Assembly (NCBI GenBank): GCA_937928045.1
Contig: CALFWO010000033.1
Span: forward strand, 1-64,000
DNA: 64,000 nucleotides
Reading direction: 5' to 3'
Origin: an uncultured Saprospiraceae bacterium
GTDB lineage: Bacteria; Bacteroidota; Bacteroidia; Chitinophagales; Saprospiraceae
Notes under the pieces: generated by a model
What the model was told of the DNA's origin: nothing
Databases searched by the model: none
The model's input: only the letters and a program-made list of their open reading frames with translations
Translations under genes and position numbers: made by a program
Shown: positions 8,311-17,622 of the stretch, piece after piece
Position numbering within the stretch: the first letter of the stretch is position 1
How the letters are laid out: the number at the start of each line of letters is the position of its first letter

Positions 8311-9783
8311 TTATTTAAAGGAAAGGATTATTTCTTTTGATTCTTGGAGTAACCAAGGCTTGCCTGCTACAAGTGAGTTTTCTTCTATTTTTTCATATAT
8401 ATTTTTAAATATTTCAACACTTGGTTTTGGACTGTCAAGTGCATCAGAGATCGCCATGATAAATTTCACACTATTTAAGTAGGACTTGATTAAACTGAGA
8501 CTTCCTGCTTTGCTTCTCTTTAGAAATTTGATATAGGCCAGATTATAGTCCTTGGCAAAAGAAATGTAGCTGCTATCTTGTTGCCTGATTTTGAAATAGG
8601 TAACCGATAGTAAATAGCGGCTTCGAAGTAAGAAATTCTTGGAGTTGAATTTGGCTAGGCTAAGTATATTTAGAGCGGAAAAATATTCTCCTTTGTGAAA
8701 ATTAACATGTGCAGTTCCATACATTTTGCCTTCAATTCTAAATTCACTTGATAGCAACTGGTGGCAATCATTGATAAATGTTAAAACTAAATCAAATTCT
8801 TTTGCATTGTTACCGGTTACGATGATGTTGCCAAAAGTTGCCACAGAAAGTGTTCCGAAATGCGTGTTGTAATGGTTCTTTATTCCTAGTAAATAAAAAT
8901 TGAATATGGTTTTGAAAAATGAAACTTTGTTGTTTTTATAACTTAGTCGAATTCCTGAATTTAATAAATAGAAATAAATTAATTTTTGATCTTGTGTTGA
9001 GAGTAAATGATGTGTGTTTTCAAAATTGTTTTTTGAATCTATAAATTCGGCTGTAGTTTTATTTACGGTTGATCTTACGCGATCTTGATAAAATGAAATT
9101 GCTGGAAGTTGAATTTTGGGATTTAATTTATTGAGTGTTTGGGTGTCGACTTGGTTTTTGTAATCCTCCTTTATTACTTTTTTCCTTTCAGTTATTTCAG
9201 CTTGGTATTGCCACTTGTGAAGCAAATAAAAATGATCCAAAAATTCATTACCATTTTTTAATATTAGACCTCTCTCCTTAAGGTCAGTGTGCAAGTGAGG
9301 AGCATAGTAAATCATGTCGTGACATTGCACAAGGTTTAAATAATCCTCAGTAGATTTATTTGGAATAGTGGTGATCTCGAGAATAATGTCATTTAGAATC
9401 TTTCTTGCTCTTTTTGAAGCATTTCTCTTTTCATATTCTTTGGCCAGGATCATCTGCTCCTTATTGTTCTTTTTATTTCTAAGATGTTGATGAACTAAAA
9501 ACGACTCAATCTGCTTGTTTAATTCTGCCATCAAATTTCTTAGCCACCTATCATTGAATTTCTTTTTTGGGTAAAGCTTTTCGAAAATTTCAGTTTTTGA
9601 TAGTCCTTTGCTTTCGAAACTAGGGTAACTTTTCTTTAAAATCAAATAAAGCTCGTAGACCTTTTTATTAGAATTACACCAAGGAGAATTGAGCCATTTT
9701 CCAAGTGTTTTGACTTCGAATGGGCTTAATAGCCGGAAAGTATCGGCTAATTTACTGCTTTTAACATAATTAATATATGGCAA
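8311..9783 (-). CDS. unrecognised 490-aa protein of a Bacteroidota family
   Basis: Function not recognised. The protein is soluble, highly charged and mostly helical in character. An N-terminal block (about residues 15-100; LSPFEVKTLGKWLNSPWCN, then KTEIFEKLYPKKKFNDRWLRNLMAEL) resembles a conserved start shared by hypothetical proteins I associate with Saprospiraceae-type genomes. The remainder looks like an alpha-solenoid or TPR-like array. There is no signal peptide or transmembrane segment. The only plausible start is TTG at 9781-9783 (or ATT just upstream before an in-frame stop), because no ATG occurs in the first 100 codons. It stands alone between the GG peptide and the LytTR gene. Confidence 0.7.
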   Translation of the reverse strand: MPYINYVKSSKLADTFRLLSPFEVKTLGKWLNSPWCNSNKKVYELYLILKKSYPSFESKGLSKTEIFEKLYPKKKFNDRWLRNLMAELNKQIESFLVHQHLRNKKNNKEQMILAKEYEKRNASKRARKILNDIILEITTIPNKSTEDYLNLVQCHDMIYYAPHLHTDLKERGLILKNGNEFLDHFYLLHKWQYQAEITERKKVIKEDYKNQVDTQTLNKLNPKIQLPAISFYQDRVRSTVNKTTAEFIDSKNNFENTHHLLSTQDQKLIYFYLLNSGIRLSYKNNKVSFFKTIFNFYLLGIKNHYNTHFGTLSVATFGNIIVTGNNAKEFDLVLTFINDCHQLLSSEFRIEGKMYGTAHVNFHKGEYFSALNILSLAKFNSKNFLLRSRYLLSVTYFKIRQQDSSYISFAKDYNLAYIKFLKRSKAGSLSLIKSYLNSVKFIMAISDALDSPKPSVEIFKNIYEKIEENSLVAGKPWLLQESKEIILSFK

Positions 9784-10139
9784 AATGAAATAAATATTTG
9801 TTTAAAATTACAATATATATAGAATAGTGGAAGATAATATGATTTTTTGTGGTCAATAAAATTGTGGCAATTGGTGAATTTTGTCTTTGATTGGATCATT
9901 GGACTGGTATACTTTTGAATTTGAAAAGAGATGCTTTGAAAAAGTTTGTAACTGGGAATAAGCGATGTGTAGAAAACCCAATAAACTGTACCAGCGAAAT
10001 ACATCTTAAAAATTATAAAACACGACTGAATTCCCAAAAGAAGCCTGGAAGCGACAAGTACTGCTTGTCACGACCTTTTTGATCAGGACTCGGTTCGATT
10101 TGAATCGAGACCTGGTTTTTACCTTATAAAAAACCACTT
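9784..10139. other. intergenic region with one terminator-like hairpin
   Basis: 356 bp between the divergent 490-aa gene and the LytTR gene. No convincing coding frame. An 8-bp hairpin with one G-U pair (10089-10096 with 10102-10109, 5-nt loop) is followed by T5 at 10116-10120, just upstream of the LytTR start. It could attenuate or insulate that gene. Nothing else recognised. Confidence 0.35.
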
Positions 10140-10472
10140 ATGCAGTATCCGCAAATAATTATTCCAACCCGACTTGGTATTCGTTTTGTTAAAGAGAATG
10201 ACATTCTTGCTTGTAAGGCTAACGGTAATTATACGACACTCTGTCTTCTCGATGGACGACAACATGTGATTACTAAAAAATTGAAAGAAATAGAAAGTAC
10301 CCTAACTAAAGGAGCGTTTTTTCGAATTCATCATTCTCACATGATCAACCTTAATCATTTGGTGAGTATGAGCAATGGATCGGATATTAAAGTTGTGCTT
10401 ACGGATGGGTCCGAGTTGGAAGTCTCAAAAAGAAAGCGATCTGATTTTATGGCCATGTTTACGAAGTTTTAA
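10140..10472 (+). CDS. stand-alone LytTR DNA-binding protein
   Basis: A 110-aa protein consisting almost only of a LytTR DNA-binding domain (residues about 8-105). It shows the typical I-L-A-C-x-A-N-G-N-Y-T-T core, the KKLKEIESTL helix, and FFRIHHSHMINLNHLV, where LytR/AgrA-type regulators have F-x-R-x-H-[RK]-S-x-[LI]-V-N. There is no receiver domain, so it is probably not directly phosphorylated. Such solo LytTR proteins are common in Bacteroidota and may act in repression circuits or with membrane partners. No partner kinase is adjacent; the next gene is the PIG-L deacetylase 94 bp downstream in the same direction. Confidence 0.88.
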   Translation: MQYPQIIIPTRLGIRFVKENDILACKANGNYTTLCLLDGRQHVITKKLKEIESTLTKGAFFRIHHSHMINLNHLVSMSNGSDIKVVLTDGSELEVSKRKRSDFMAMFTKF

Positions 10473-10512
10473 CGGCTAAAAGTGTTTTAGCAGACCGCAT
10501 TGAATCAAGCTA

Positions 10513-10546
10513 TTTGATAGCTTTTACAATTAACTTCCTACTTTAG
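10513..10546 (+). promoter_or_regulatory. possible promoter for the PIG-L gene
   Basis: TTTG at 10513-10516 and TACTTTAG at 10539-10546 (one base off TAnnTTTG) with 22-nt spacing, 20 nt before the ATG at 10567. Spacing and the mismatch make this a weak call. Confidence 0.4.
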
Positions 10547-10566
10547 CTGTCAATAATTGATAGCTT

Positions 10567-13077
10567 ATGTTTTATAGAATATTTTCACTCGGAATTTCCT
10601 TTTTATTTCTTGCTCAATTGGCTTTCACCCAAGCACCGGCGAAGCCTACTTCTGCTGAAATATATGACGACATGCTTCGTCTAAATGTATTGGGGTCAGT
10701 GCTTTACGTAGCAGCGCACCCAGATGATGAGAATACAAGAATGATCTCTTATTTTTCTAATGAGAAAAGATACCATACCACTTACTTGTCCTTAACTAGA
10801 GGTGATGGAGGTCAAAACCTTATCGGCACCGAGATTAGAGAACAACTTGGGGTTATCAGAACACAAGAATTGCTAGCAGCTAGACGTCTCGATGGGGGAT
10901 ACCAGATGTTTTCCAGAGCAAATGATTTTGGATATTCAAAGCATCCTGATGAAACCATGCAGATTTGGAATGAAGACGAAGTTAAAGCAGATGCCGTTTG
11001 GGCCATTCGTAAACTTCAGCCGGATATAATTATCAACAGATTTGATCATAAATCTGCGGGAAGAACACACGGTCACCATACCGCAAGTGCAGTAATCTCT
11101 TATGATGTATTTGAGAAAGCAGCAGATCCAAAAGTGTATCCAAGTCAATTAAAGTATGTTCAACCTTGGCAAGCGCAAAGATTGTTTTTCAATACTTCTT
11201 GGTGGTTTTATGGTTCACGTGAAAAATTCGCAGAAGCCGATAAATCAGATATGGTTGCTATTGATGCCGGAGTATATTATCCATTGCGTGGAAAATCCAA
11301 TACTGAGATCGCAGCAGAAAGTAGATCGATGCACCAATGTCAAGGTATGGGAAACACTGGGAGTCGTGGTTCTCAAATTGAATATTTACAAATACTGAAG
11401 GGTGATCTTCCAGAAAACTCTGATGATCCAATGGTTAATATAAATACCAGTTGGACAAGAGTGAAGGGTGGGGAAGGAATTGGGAAAAAAGTGGATGGAA
11501 TGATTCAAGATTTTGACATGCTCGATCCAGCTGGTTCGGTTCCAGCCTTATTAGAAATCTATGGTATGATTGATCAATTACCGGATGGTAAATGGAAGTC
11601 AATCAAGCGAGCAGAATGCTTGGAGTTGATCAAATCTTGCACTGGATTGTATACGGAAGCAGTAGCTGATTCGCCTAGAATAGTACCAGGTGAAAAGATT
11701 AATATTAAAGCAGAAGTCATTCAGCGAATTGGTAATCCTTTCAATTTACAATCTGTTGAAATTTTAGAAGCCGGGGTGAAATTGGAGAAAAATGAATCCT
11801 TGAAGGTAAATGAAGGCATTAAATTTGAGATGGGCTTGGATGTTCCCGATGACTACGCAGTGAGCACACCATATTGGCTAATCGAAGAAGCGACGCTTGG
11901 AATGTATGCTGTTGCAGATCAAAATATGAGAGGGATTCCAGAAAATCCAGCAGCATTCAATGTTCAATATAATTTTGAATCTGGTGGAAAAACATTTTCC
12001 ATAGAAGCGCCATTGGTGTATAAAAAGAATGATGCTGTAAAAGGAGAAACGTATTCACCATTTGTAATTACACCACCATTTTCAGTTGGAATTCAAGAAA
12101 AGGTGGCCGTCTTTTCAACGAATGATTCGAAGAAAATTCACGTTAAGGTTAAGGCCTTGTCAGAAATAAAAGAGGCTATCGTAAAAATCAAACCGGCGGA
12201 TGGATGGACCATTACACCAGCAATGCAGTCCCATAGTTTTTCACAAAATGGTGAAGATAAAATCTTTGTATTTAATGTACAGCCACCTTCAAAACAAACT
12301 ACAGCATTTCTACAAGCAGAGGTTGAATATTCTGGAGGATCTACAGATCAAGAAGTGATTTCTATTGACTACGATCATATTCCAAAACAAACCGTATTGC
12401 AGTCGGCTCAGACTAAAGCAGTGAAAATTGAATTGGAAAAATCTGGAAATAATATCGGCTACATTATGGGAGCTGGTGATGAAATTCCAGCAAACTTAGA
12501 GCAAATTGGGTATAATGTTGAGCTATTAAATCCTGAATCCTTAGATCCAATACAATTGGCTAAGTACGATGCCGTCATTTTAGGAATAAGAGCATTTAAT
12601 ACCAAGCCAGCCTTAAAGTTTAGCAAATCAGCTTTGATGGAATACGTCAAACAAGGTGGGAATTTAATCGTTCAATACAATACCAATAGAAGATTGGTGA
12701 CAGAAGATATAGCTCCATATCCAATGAAATTGTCTAGAGATAGAGTTTCAGTGGAAGAGGCGGAAGTAAGATTTTTAGCACCAAATCATCCTGTGTTAAA
12801 TACACCAAATAAGATTACCCAGGCCGATTTTGATGGTTGGGTACAGGAACGCGGATTGTATTTTGCCAATGAGTGGGATGATGCGTTTACTCCAATACTT
12901 TCTGCCAATGACCCTGGTGAAACTCCCAAGGATGGTGGAATGTTAATCGCTTCCTACGGAAAAGGAAATTACATCTACTCAGGTTATTCTTGGTTTCGAG
13001 AATTACCGGCAGGTGTGCCTGGTGCCTACCGTTTGTTTGCTAATATGATTTCTTTGGCTGCTGAAAAAAGGCCTTAA
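10567..13077 (+). CDS. exported PIG-L (LmbE-like) family deacetylase with long C-terminal extension
   Basis: Zinc-dependent N-acetylglucosamine-type deacetylase of the PIG-L/LmbE family. Signal peptide 1-21 (AFTQA). The metal-binding motif AHPDDE is at residues 50-55 (H51, D53, D54) and the third ligand region, THGHHTAS, is at 167-174. The catalytic domain covers about 40-290. An unusually long C-terminal part follows: beta-rich segments (350-610), then a segment like a class I glutamine-amidotransferase or trehalose-utilisation-type fold (about 620-830; DAVILGIRAFNT, KQGGNLIVQYNTN, GKGNYIYSGYSWFRELPAG). This architecture is common in Bacteroidota. Substrate is probably an amino-sugar conjugate. 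Followed by a small membrane peptide gene and an SSS symporter within 160 bp, suggesting that deacetylated product is imported. Confidence 0.88.
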   Translation: MFYRIFSLGISFLFLAQLAFTQAPAKPTSAEIYDDMLRLNVLGSVLYVAAHPDDENTRMISYFSNEKRYHTTYLSLTRGDGGQNLIGTEIREQLGVIRTQELLAARRLDGGYQMFSRANDFGYSKHPDETMQIWNEDEVKADAVWAIRKLQPDIIINRFDHKSAGRTHGHHTASAVISYDVFEKAADPKVYPSQLKYVQPWQAQRLFFNTSWWFYGSREKFAEADKSDMVAIDAGVYYPLRGKSNTEIAAESRSMHQCQGMGNTGSRGSQIEYLQILKGDLPENSDDPMVNINTSWTRVKGGEGIGKKVDGMIQDFDMLDPAGSVPALLEIYGMIDQLPDGKWKSIKRAECLELIKSCTGLYTEAVADSPRIVPGEKINIKAEVIQRIGNPFNLQSVEILEAGVKLEKNESLKVNEGIKFEMGLDVPDDYAVSTPYWLIEEATLGMYAVADQNMRGIPENPAAFNVQYNFESGGKTFSIEAPLVYKKNDAVKGETYSPFVITPPFSVGIQEKVAVFSTNDSKKIHVKVKALSEIKEAIVKIKPADGWTITPAMQSHSFSQNGEDKIFVFNVQPPSKQTTAFLQAEVEYSGGSTDQEVISIDYDHIPKQTVLQSAQTKAVKIELEKSGNNIGYIMGAGDEIPANLEQIGYNVELLNPESLDPIQLAKYDAVILGIRAFNTKPALKFSKSALMEYVKQGGNLIVQYNTNRRLVTEDIAPYPMKLSRDRVSVEEAEVRFLAPNHPVLNTPNKITQADFDGWVQERGLYFANEWDDAFTPILSANDPGETPKDGGMLIASYGKGNYIYSGYSWFRELPAGVPGAYRLFANMISLAAEKRP

Positions 13078-13092
13078 CCAATAGTAAGATTA

Positions 13093-13221
13093 ATGAATTC
13101 AACTCCTGAAAACGAGCGGCCTCCAATCTTTAAGACTTGGAATCAGTTGTACGCTTTTGTTTTGATATTGCACTGCATCATCTTGACGCTTTTCTATTTA
13201 TTAACTCAAATGTACAGTTAA
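13093..13221 (+). CDS. 42-aa single-span membrane peptide preceding the symporter
   Basis: Small reading frame starting 16 bp after the PIG-L stop and ending 12 bp before the symporter start. It has a charged Pro-containing N-terminus (NERPPIFKTWNQLYA) and one hydrophobic helix (about residues 20-38; FVLILHCIILTLFYLL). The WNQLY..L pattern before a helix resembles small proteins placed beside SSS transporters in Bacteroidota, so a symporter-associated subunit is plausible, though unproven. Confidence 0.72.
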   Translation: MNSTPENERPPIFKTWNQLYAFVLILHCIILTLFYLLTQMYS

Positions 13222-13233
13222 GATAAAGACACT

Positions 13234-14955
13234 ATGGCAACATTAGACTGGATTGTACTGACGCTGACTTTAGCTTTTATAGTTCTTTACGGAGTTTGGA
13301 AAACGCGTAAAGTTGAAACCATGAAGGGATACCTCATGGGAGAACGAGATTTGAAATGGTGGACAATCGGATTAAGTATTATGGCGACACAAGCGAGTGC
13401 TATTACTTTTCTTAGCACACCTGGCCAAGCATATACTGATGGTATGCGATTTGCGCAGTTTTATATTGGACTGCCGATCGCCATGGTGATATTGGCTGTA
13501 TTCGTTCTGCCTATGTACTATCGAGCAAATGTTTACACTGCCTATGAATATTTAGAATCACGGTTTGATTTAAAAACTAGAGTCTTAACTGCTTCGCTGT
13601 TTTTAATTCAACGTGGACTTGCAGCAGGAATAACGATATATGCACCAGCGATTATTCTTTCAGCTATTATGGGGTGGAGTTTGTCTCTGACGGTTTTGAT
13701 TATCGGAGTGATCGTAATATTCTATACGGTGATTGGTGGTTCCAAAGCGGTTAGTCAAACCCAACAATCCCAAATGGTCATTATACTCAGTGGAATGGCC
13801 TTGGCTTTTGTAATTATTCTGTACAAGCTACCAGAGAATATTGATTTCTCTAACGCCCTTACGATTGCAGGTGGAATGAATAAGCTGAATGTAATTGATT
13901 TTAATTTTAGCTGGGATAATAAATATAATTTTTGGTCTGGAATTTTCGGAGGAACTTTCTTGTTCTTATCTTACTTCGGAACTGATCAGTCTCAGGTACA
14001 GCGCTATCTTTCTGGTAAATCGTTGACTGAATCTCGACTAGGATTGCTCTTTAATGGAATATTAAAAGTGCCGATGCAATTCATGGTGTTATTTGTAGGA
14101 CTGATGGTTTTTGTGTTTTTCCAATTTTCTCAACCACCTATCCACTTTAATAACGACAACTTAGATAGACTAAGAGCTTCTACTCATGTTGAGGATTTGA
14201 ATTTTCTAGAGGCAGGATATAAGGAGGTCTTTGATGCGAAGAAAATTGCCATTAATGAAATGGTGGCCATAGGTGATAGAGATTCCGAAGCTTATACTTT
14301 GGCACGGGAAAAAGTCAATGAGTTGCATCAGAAAGAGAATTATTTGAGGGATGGTGTTAAAGATTTAATCATCACTCATAATCCCGAAGCTGAAACAAAT
14401 GATAAAGACTATGTCTTCGTTAATTTTGTAGTGAATCATTTGCCAAAAGGAATCATTGGATTGTTGTTGGCAGTAATTTTTTCAGCAGCGATGTCCTCAA
14501 CATCTTCAGAACTAAATGCATTGTCTACAACAACTGTAATTGATTTTTATAGAAGGATGTTCCGGCCAAATGAATCGGATCAACACTATTTATATGTCGC
14601 GAAAGGGTTAACCATCTTCTGGGGACTTTTGGCCCTAGGCTTTGCTGCTTTTGCTTCTCTTTTCGACAATTTGATTCAAGCTGTGAACTATATTGGGTCG
14701 CTATTTTATGGTGCTATATTAGGCGTATTTTTAGTTGCTTTCTTTTTCAAAAGGGTAGGGGCTACTCAAGTGTTTATCGCAGCAATTGTTACAGAAGTAT
14801 TTATCATTGGAGTTTCAATTGCAGAACGTTTAGATTATATCGACTTTGCATATTTGTGGCTAAATGCCCTAGGCTGTTTGATGGTGATGTTCCTCTGTCT
14901 TGTTCCAATTAATGTTGGAAACAACAAGGATAAAATTTCATTGAGTAAAAAGTAG
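13234..14955 (+). CDS. sodium:solute symporter (SSS family)
   Basis: Inner-membrane Na+-coupled solute transporter, 573 aa, with about 13-14 hydrophobic segments. Family marks include the early GERDLKWWTIGLSIMATQASAITFLSTPG stretch (about residues 35-63), the IGGSKAVSQTQQSQMVI region (near 170-185, equivalent to the SSS GGxxAVxxTDxxQ signature), and GTDQSQVQRYLSGKS (about 249-263). A soluble insertion at about 305-390 lies between membrane segments. Placed last in the PIG-L/small peptide/symporter set with a 12-bp gap, so probably co-transcribed. Likely substrate: a sugar or amino sugar made by the secreted deacetylase (inference). Confidence 0.92.
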   Translation: MATLDWIVLTLTLAFIVLYGVWKTRKVETMKGYLMGERDLKWWTIGLSIMATQASAITFLSTPGQAYTDGMRFAQFYIGLPIAMVILAVFVLPMYYRANVYTAYEYLESRFDLKTRVLTASLFLIQRGLAAGITIYAPAIILSAIMGWSLSLTVLIIGVIVIFYTVIGGSKAVSQTQQSQMVIILSGMALAFVIILYKLPENIDFSNALTIAGGMNKLNVIDFNFSWDNKYNFWSGIFGGTFLFLSYFGTDQSQVQRYLSGKSLTESRLGLLFNGILKVPMQFMVLFVGLMVFVFFQFSQPPIHFNNDNLDRLRASTHVEDLNFLEAGYKEVFDAKKIAINEMVAIGDRDSEAYTLAREKVNELHQKENYLRDGVKDLIITHNPEAETNDKDYVFVNFVVNHLPKGIIGLLLAVIFSAAMSSTSSELNALSTTTVIDFYRRMFRPNESDQHYLYVAKGLTIFWGLLALGFAAFASLFDNLIQAVNYIGSLFYGAILGVFLVAFFFKRVGATQVFIAAIVTEVFIIGVSIAERLDYIDFAYLWLNALGCLMVMFLCLVPINVGNNKDKISLSKK

Positions 14956-15033
14956 GTTGATAAACCTTCAATTTCGATTGAATAGATTTTCTATTATAGA
15001 TAAGTCTGGTTCATAAAAATTATGACTTAGGCT

Positions 15034-15534
15034 TTAAGCTCGTGGAGGTTCTATTGACCACCCGCTTGCCATGAAAGTTCTAACCAAAGGATCAGTAATG
15101 GCTCCATCTTTTTCTGTTTTAACATCATTGGAATTCAAGATGATTTTTTCAGTAGCGACCATAGCCCCATAAACCATCCCAAAAGTAGCTACTAGTAAAA
15201 TAATCATAATAAATGTGCCCAGGTCAAAAACAACACTAAAGTATACTGGAATAATGAAAATAAGTGGGATGCCAAGAAATAGAACGATGTAAGTGGCAGT
15301 TTTAGATCTGCTATGTAACTTACGGCAATTTGAACATCTTGGAATTCCTATTTTGACTTTATTAAATTTTACATTCCGGAAAACTACAAGATTGGTTCTG
15401 TCTTTGACATTGTACAAGTCGTAAAAACAATTGTCTTCCATTAGATTATTATTCAAACCTGTTTTACAAAAAGTACATTTCCGTATTTTTGGTTCAAACC
15501 TTTTTTTGCGTTCGTTGAACGTATGCGTTTCCAT
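15034..15534 (-). CDS. membrane protein with N-terminal zinc-ribbon-like CxxC pairs
   Basis: Not recognised as a named family. The N-terminal half has two cysteine pairs, CTFC (about residues 19-22) and CSNC (67-70), which could form a zinc ribbon, plus an isolated Cys near 35. Two hydrophobic spans follow (about 80-100 and 105-128), then a soluble tail ending GWSIEPPRA. Basic residues at the N-terminus suggest a cytosolic zinc domain. It converges with the symporter across a 78-bp gap that contains only short A/T-rich hairpins. Confidence 0.62.
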   Translation of the reverse strand: METHTFNERKKRFEPKIRKCTFCKTGLNNNLMEDNCFYDLYNVKDRTNLVVFRNVKFNKVKIGIPRCSNCRKLHSRSKTATYIVLFLGIPLIFIIPVYFSVVFDLGTFIMIILLVATFGMVYGAMVATEKIILNSNDVKTEKDGAITDPLVRTFMASGWSIEPPRA

Positions 15535-15693
15535 ATCGCTAATGTTGTCCAGCTAAGATAAATAATCTTAGTGATTTAAGTTGATTTGTGGGTATTCATT
15601 ATGCTGACTAAAAGAATAAATGACTTTTTAATTATTCGTTTTATTTTGTAAAATTGGTTGGATAAAACAAATATGAAAATGTTGTCTGATCTT

Positions 15694-16674
15694 TTATTTT
15701 AATAGTTCTATTGCTCTTTCTAAAATATAGTCTTTGTTATCTGAAATCGAATTATCAAAATCGATATATTCATCTGGGGGAATTCCAATTCCAGCATAAT
15801 TGATGTCATTAGGCGCCAAGCATTTTTCAAATGTCAGAGTGTATTTCCAACCATTCAACATTTCTCTTCCCATTACAGATCCTTGAGTGTTAGCAGTAGT
15901 ATCCCCGATTATGGTTAAATTATCTAAAAGTTTTGCGCCAATAGCAAATCTTTCTCCAGCGCTAACCGTAAACCTGCCATTTAAAACGACTACTTTTTTA
16001 GAATAAAAGATGTTTGGGTCAGGTTCTATGAACCATTTATATTTGTCATCAAATCCACTTAAAGTTCGATTTTGGGTGGTGTGCCATGCCAGCCGTTTAT
16101 TAGTTAATTTATTCAATAAATTTTGGGCATTATAAACACTTCCTCCATCATTTACTCTTAAGTCAATTATTAACCCTTTTGTATTTGAAAACTTATTAAA
16201 TACTGATTTGAATATTTCATTATTGGATTGCTCATCTCCCTTAAAATCTGCGCAAAAGAGATAGCCTATACTATCATTAAGAAAGGCAGATCTGATTTTG
16301 TTGCTATGTATTTCTATTTCCGTTAAGTACGATTCAGCAATTGATTGATCAAAGTTTTTTTCATAGCCCAAATGGTCTATGGTGTACATCGAATCAAATG
16401 TAGTCAATAACCAAATGTGAGGATCACGAAATTCTTGGAGTATTTCGCTTAATGATTGGAAATATTCCGCTTCAGTCATGTCCTCAGAAATTACTTTTCT
16501 ATATGATGTTCCTAGACTATCCCAATTGATGTTCCTTGAGTCAATAGATGCAGAATATTTAGAAACGCTTTCATGTAATTCATTAAAAGCTTCTAACTTG
16601 CTATAGTCAAATGCTTCTTTTCCGCAAGCTGTAAACAGCAATAGAATTACTACAGTTGATAATTTAGGTAACAT
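15694..16674 (-). CDS. S41-family peptidase lipoprotein lacking the Ctp-type catalytic lysine
   Basis: Member of peptidase family S41, anchored as a lipoprotein (lipobox LLFTAC, about residues 12-17). The core has GLIIDLRVNDGGS (about 170-182) and TVSAGE, where S238 is the expected nucleophile. In CtpA/Prc-type enzymes a lysine follows about 25 residues later in a GKGS motif. Here the aligned segment reads TANTQGSVMG, without lysine, as in IRBP/tricorn-like S41 members. The C-terminal GIGIPPDEYID element is typical of S41 proteins. Start codon lies inside the end of the upstream outer-membrane protein gene (25-nt overlap in another frame), so translation is probably coupled. Activity is likely but not certain. 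Confidence 0.85.
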   Translation of the reverse strand: MLPKLSTVVILLLFTACGKEAFDYSKLEAFNELHESVSKYSASIDSRNINWDSLGTSYRKVISEDMTEAEYFQSLSEILQEFRDPHIWLLTTFDSMYTIDHLGYEKNFDQSIAESYLTEIEIHSNKIRSAFLNDSIGYLFCADFKGDEQSNNEIFKSVFNKFSNTKGLIIDLRVNDGGSVYNAQNLLNKLTNKRLAWHTTQNRTLSGFDDKYKWFIEPDPNIFYSKKVVVLNGRFTVSAGERFAIGAKLLDNLTIIGDTTANTQGSVMGREMLNGWKYTLTFEKCLAPNDINYAGIGIPPDEYIDFDNSISDNKDYILERAIELLK

Positions 16675-17438
16675 CTTATTGGTATATTTATATTCTGAAC
16701 TTTTTCAGGAAAATTAATGCTATAGTAATTAAAGCCAATGGTACTTTGTAAGTTTAATCTATCTGTTAAATTTAAATGATATAGCATATTTAATTCAAAG
16801 AATATCCATTGATTAAAAAGAACATTCCATTTTCCATACTTTAATAAACTAGTTGGTCCTTGGCGATTGAAGTCATCCAAGAATTCTTCGTCAAAAGTTA
16901 AAGATGGTTTTCTATTAATATATCCTAGTAAGGGCACAGATAACTGAGGAAGGATGAAAGATTTGGAATTGATATTTATTTTGCGTGCGAAGGAAAAATT
17001 AATACTGTTCTGAGATTCCCAACTGAAACCTCCTAAGAAGTCATATTCTCGATAGAAAAAATTACTTTTCAATTCTCCGCCAATGTAGTTATTCGTTGAA
17101 TTGCCGACTTTTCTAAGCAATTGATACCTTAATGTTACTTTCGCCCAATCAACCAGTTTCGTTTTTGCTCGGGATTTTAAGGGGTAGTTATTAGTAAAAA
17201 AAGGTAGAATAAATTGAACTTCGAAGTGGTTGATCCAGTTTTCTGATAACTTAAATCCATTCACTCCCACTGGCAGACCAAAACCTGTATAGTTTAACGG
17301 TGAAGCCGAATCATCTTTGTTGGAAATAAAGTCAAATCCTCCACCAAGTCCAATTGACATTGGGGTGTTTTCTATTTGTCCAAAAGTGACTATCTGATTA
17401 ATCAGTAAGAGGTATATTAATATAATTTTTTTCATCAA
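16650..17438 (-). CDS. predicted outer-membrane beta-barrel protein
   Basis: 262-aa exported protein with a signal peptide (residues 1-20, ending VTFGQ). Alternating hydrophobic and polar strands with many aromatic residues (for example WINHFEVQFILPFF, NSINFSFARKINI, STIGFNYYSINF) indicate a small beta-barrel. No named family recognised. Overlaps the start of the S41 protease gene by 25 nt and is upstream of it, so the two form a translationally coupled pair. It may be a partner or the substrate of the protease. Confidence 0.65.
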   Translation of the reverse strand: MMKKIILIYLLLINQIVTFGQIENTPMSIGLGGGFDFISNKDDSASPLNYTGFGLPVGVNGFKLSENWINHFEVQFILPFFTNNYPLKSRAKTKLVDWAKVTLRYQLLRKVGNSTNNYIGGELKSNFFYREYDFLGGFSWESQNSINFSFARKININSKSFILPQLSVPLLGYINRKPSLTFDEEFLDDFNRQGPTSLLKYGKWNVLFNQWIFFELNMLYHLNLTDRLNLQSTIGFNYYSINFPEKVQNINIPIRCYLNYQL

Positions 17439-17622
17439 TTATTTTTAAAATTCCATATTATTAGAATAGCTATTCAATAAGTTTGTCTCTTAAATCACGT
17501 TAATGAAATATTGATTAAAATATGTTTAAAATTAAATTCGAAAGATTTTTAGAATGCTTTTAACAAATTTATTAGTTTCCTTTAAATTATGATTCGATTC
17601 CTTTTTTGGTCTTTTTTACTGC

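Noticed and set aside
8282-8482. 66-aa plus-strand frame after the GG peptide
   Set aside because: Lies antisense to the 490-aa gene and has no features of its own.
9891-10082. 63-aa plus-strand frame in the 9.8-10.1 kb gap
   Set aside because: No family features, no hydrophobic or leader pattern, overlaps other weak frames; most likely chance.
10085-10120. tRNA-like T-arm (GGTTCGA) before the LytTR gene
   Set aside because: No cloverleaf can be formed around it; it is one arm of a short terminator-like hairpin.
10140-10472. LytTR protein as regulator of the 16-bp palindromes
   Set aside because: LytTR domains usually bind direct repeats about 10-12 bp apart, not a compact palindrome, and the gene is 19-25 kb away.
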